Positions 6,455 through 7,699 of a DNA stretch of 7,699 bases are shown piece by piece. The notes beneath the pieces are model-generated. The model was given only the letters and a program-made list of their open reading frames with translations, was not told the DNA's origin and searched no databases. The position numbers and the translations under genes are program-made. The DNA is from Bacteroidales bacterium (GTDB taxonomy: Bacteria > Bacteroidota > Bacteroidia > Bacteroidales > UBA3824). Within the stretch, counting starts at the first letter, position 1. The number at the start of each line of letters is the position of its first letter. The stretch is from NCBI GenBank assembly GCA_017645985.1, contig JAGCNK010000229.1, positions 1-7,699 of the forward strand, given 5' to 3'.

Positions 6455-6728
6455 GTTATTCTCTGAAAAAAATCACAACTCTTTTATATCGGAAGAGTTT
6501 GAAACCTAAAAAACACATCATCAAAAAAAACTTTAATCTCTAAATCTCATGAAACTATTTCCAATCGCTTCAATAATAATTCCACCTATGGCAAAAGTCT
6601 TTGTTAATCATCTTTCATCTATATAACACGCAACTTACCCGATACCCTATATCATTTAGAAAAATTCGTCAAATATTTAAAATATCGTCAAAATATAGTA
6701 TCTTGCGCCAAAATAAACCAACTTTACA
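6455..6728. other. AT-rich non-coding gap before the FkbM gene
   Basis: No credible gene is seen in this 274-base stretch. It contains one hairpin, AACTCTTTT (6477-6485) with GGAAGAGTT (6491-6499), seven Watson-Crick pairs plus two G-T pairs around a five-base loop; its role is unknown and it has no T tract after it. Near the FkbM gene there are two near-identical direct repeats, TCGTCAAATAT (6666-6676) and TCGTCAAAATAT (6685-6696). The remainder is A/T-rich and featureless. Confidence 0.6.
6699..6705 (+). promoter_or_regulatory. Weak candidate -7 promoter box of the FkbM gene
   Basis: TATCTTG, followed by CGCC, resembles the common Bacteroidetes form TATCTTTG of TAnnTTTG but lacks one T. 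It lies 23 bases before the ATG at 6729, a sensible distance. No TTTG is seen at -33. The two TCGTCAAA(A)TAT repeats lie just upstream, spaced 19 bases start to start, where a regulator could bind. Confidence 0.3.
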
Positions 6729-7439
6729 ATGGCAAACAACAAAACCCTATCGCTCAAAAACATATATCTATCAATCAAACGCTGGCGCACTGCACGGATT
6801 ATCAACAGCATATACCACAAGGCTCCCGTAGTAAAGTGCGGCAGCCAGTGCGGAGGATTTTCGATACTTGTTCCCAAAGAGAAAGAGAACCTTGTGATGA
6901 TGTCGTTTGGTATCGGCACCGACCTTTCTTTTTCGGAAGACATCGCAAAACTGCTCAACCCCACCATCTACGCCTTCGACCCTACCCCAAAGTCTATCGC
7001 GTATGTAAAGCAGCATCCTCTCTACTCATCGCCAAAATTTAAATTTGAGGAGATTGGCATTTCTGACGCCGACCAGACTGTGGAGTTTCACCTTCCCAAA
7101 AATCCCGACTATGTGTCGGGCAGCATGGAGGCTCACGACGGATTGCAGACCGAAGCCATACAGGTGCAGATGAACACCCTTGCCACCATCTGCAAGGCGC
7201 ACAACATACAAAAGATAGACATACTGAAACTCGACATCGAAGGCAGCGAGTTCAAGGTGCTGCCCGACGCCCTCAAATCTGGCATACCAATATCGCAAAT
7301 ATGCGTGGAGACCCACGAGCGTTTCTTTGCCGACAAGCGTCAAAAAATAGAATCGTTGATAAGCACTCTCGCCGCCGCAGGTTACAAATGCGTGTCAAAA
7401 GACTTTGTAGAGTGCGTATTCACCTTTGTATTAGAATAA
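6729..7439 (+). CDS. FkbM-family SAM-dependent methyltransferase
   Basis: A 236-residue class I methyltransferase of the FkbM type, a family that O-methylates sugars and natural products. Seen: a glycine loop SFGIGTDLSFSED at residues 59-71, standing in for the usual DVGANIG-like SAM loop; the strand-2 motif YAFDPTP at 81-87; VQMNTL at 146-151; and the family hallmark DILKLDIEGSE at 164-174. All parts expected of the fold are present and the length is usual. There is no signal peptide or membrane segment, so it acts in the cytoplasm. The first 30 residues are basic (KRWRTAR). Related genes often sit in polysaccharide or glycan clusters, but none is next to this one: the upstream neighbour is the terminated lipoprotein gene and downstream lies the convergent pyruvate oxidoreductase. 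It is therefore probably a single gene whose acceptor cannot be read from context. A short CGSQC (37-41) is of unknown meaning. Confidence 0.92.
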   Translation: MANNKTLSLKNIYLSIKRWRTARIINSIYHKAPVVKCGSQCGGFSILVPKEKENLVMMSFGIGTDLSFSEDIAKLLNPTIYAFDPTPKSIAYVKQHPLYSSPKFKFEEIGISDADQTVEFHLPKNPDYVSGSMEAHDGLQTEAIQVQMNTLATICKAHNIQKIDILKLDIEGSEFKVLPDALKSGIPISQICVETHERFFADKRQKIESLISTLAAAGYKCVSKDFVECVFTFVLE

Positions 7440-7480
7440 ATTTGTCTTGAATTTATCCCGATTCATTAAAATTTTTGGAT

Positions 7481-7514
7481 AAAAAAAAGGCGAAGGTCAC
7501 ACAACCCTCGCCTT
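7481..7514. terminator. Terminator between the convergent FkbM and pyruvate oxidoreductase genes
   Basis: AAGGCGA at 7487-7493 pairs with TCGCCTT at 7508-7514. After one A-C mismatch, GGT (7495-7497) pairs with ACC (7504-7506) around a six-base loop. The eight A's at 7481-7488 become an eight-base U tract in the minus-strand transcript, so this is a good terminator for the pyruvate oxidoreductase gene, 25 bases after its stop. On the plus strand the stem is followed by AATTATTTATT, a weaker tail that may still help end the FkbM transcript. Confidence 0.85.
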
Positions 7515-7538
7515 AATTATTTATTGGTGTCTAACGTC

Positions 7539-7699
7539 TTACTTAGTGTAATCCATTGCTGCGTAACGCTTGTAAGAGTTGTAGCGTGTTTGAGCGGCTT
7601 CCTTAGCAGCGGCGTAGAGTTCCTGAGCCTCTGCGGGGAACGACTTAGCAAGCGATGCGTAACGTACCTCGCCGTCGAGGAAGGCTTGGAAGTTGTCCC
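7539..7699 (-). CDS. nifJ: Pyruvate:ferredoxin oxidoreductase, C-terminal end (5' part outside window)
   Basis: Translating the minus strand from the window edge gives 52 residues ending in TAA at 7539-7541. Seen: DNFQAFLDGEVRYASLAKSF at the start, then an Ala/Glu-rich helix ending with TRYNSYKRYAAMDYTK. The FLDGEVRYASL stretch followed by a helix with YxxYKRYAAM is the typical C-terminal tail of the single-chain pyruvate:ferredoxin (flavodoxin) oxidoreductase. This thiamine-diphosphate and iron-sulfur enzyme converts pyruvate and CoA to acetyl-CoA and CO2 while reducing ferredoxin in anaerobes. The full protein is about 1,180 residues, so less than 5 percent is present and no cofactor motif is in view. 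The C-terminus is intact and a terminator follows. It converges with the FkbM gene. Confidence 0.88.
   Translation of the reverse strand, partial: DNFQAFLDGEVRYASLAKSFPAEAQELYAAAKEAAQTRYNSYKRYAAMDYTK

Noticed and set aside
6549..6626. A 25-codon open frame starting with ATG in the AT-rich gap
   Set aside because: It has no recognisable domain or promoter, and an open frame this short is expected by chance.
6601..6831. A 76-codon plus-strand frame overlapping the start of the FkbM gene
   Set aside because: It overlaps the real frame of a clear methyltransferase in another frame, and its translation shows no domain.

Overview
The window looks like ordinary chromosomal DNA from a member of the Bacteroidota, most likely order Bacteroidales. 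The evidence is moderate GC with AT-rich intergenic gaps, no clear Shine-Dalgarno sequences ahead of the starts, a TAnnTTTG-type -7 promoter box, and gene content typical of anaerobic Bacteroidales. That content is a UbiE/MenG menaquinone methyltransferase next to a PorT-like outer-membrane barrel, plus the end of a pyruvate:ferredoxin oxidoreductase. I cannot name a genus. I see no tRNA, rRNA, CRISPR array, transposase or phage gene.

Layout. (1) 1-360, plus strand: the C-terminal part of phosphoglycerate kinase, followed by a strong hairpin (398-429) that also lies past the end of the opposing gene cluster. (2) 4917 down to 470, minus strand: a probable five-gene operon. In order of transcription it holds an M14-type zinc carboxypeptidase without a signal peptide, a two-helix membrane protein of unknown function, a secreted protein of unknown function, UbiE/MenG, and a PorT-like beta-barrel. 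Gaps are 10, 10 or 34, 3 and 87 bases. (3) 4918-4993: a short divergent promoter region. (4) 4994-6352, plus strand: a lipoprotein whose second half looks like a beta-propeller of the esterase-like/phytase-like type, followed by a degenerate palindrome, a good terminator and about 270 bases of AT-rich non-coding DNA. (5) 6729-7439, plus strand: an FkbM-family methyltransferase. (6) 7539-7699, minus strand: the C-terminal end of pyruvate:ferredoxin oxidoreductase, convergent with the FkbM gene across a shared terminator.

How the genes work together. PGK and pyruvate:ferredoxin oxidoreductase are central carbon enzymes at the two edges and are not otherwise linked. UbiE makes menaquinone for anaerobic respiration. 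The PorT-like protein suggests that the organism may carry a type IX secretion system. The two unknown envelope proteins and the M14 peptidase upstream of them form the least explained part of the window. No convincing new system is visible. The second-look points are the unknown genes of the operon, the beta-propeller lipoprotein, the GAGACG-type palindrome and the repeats in front of the FkbM gene.
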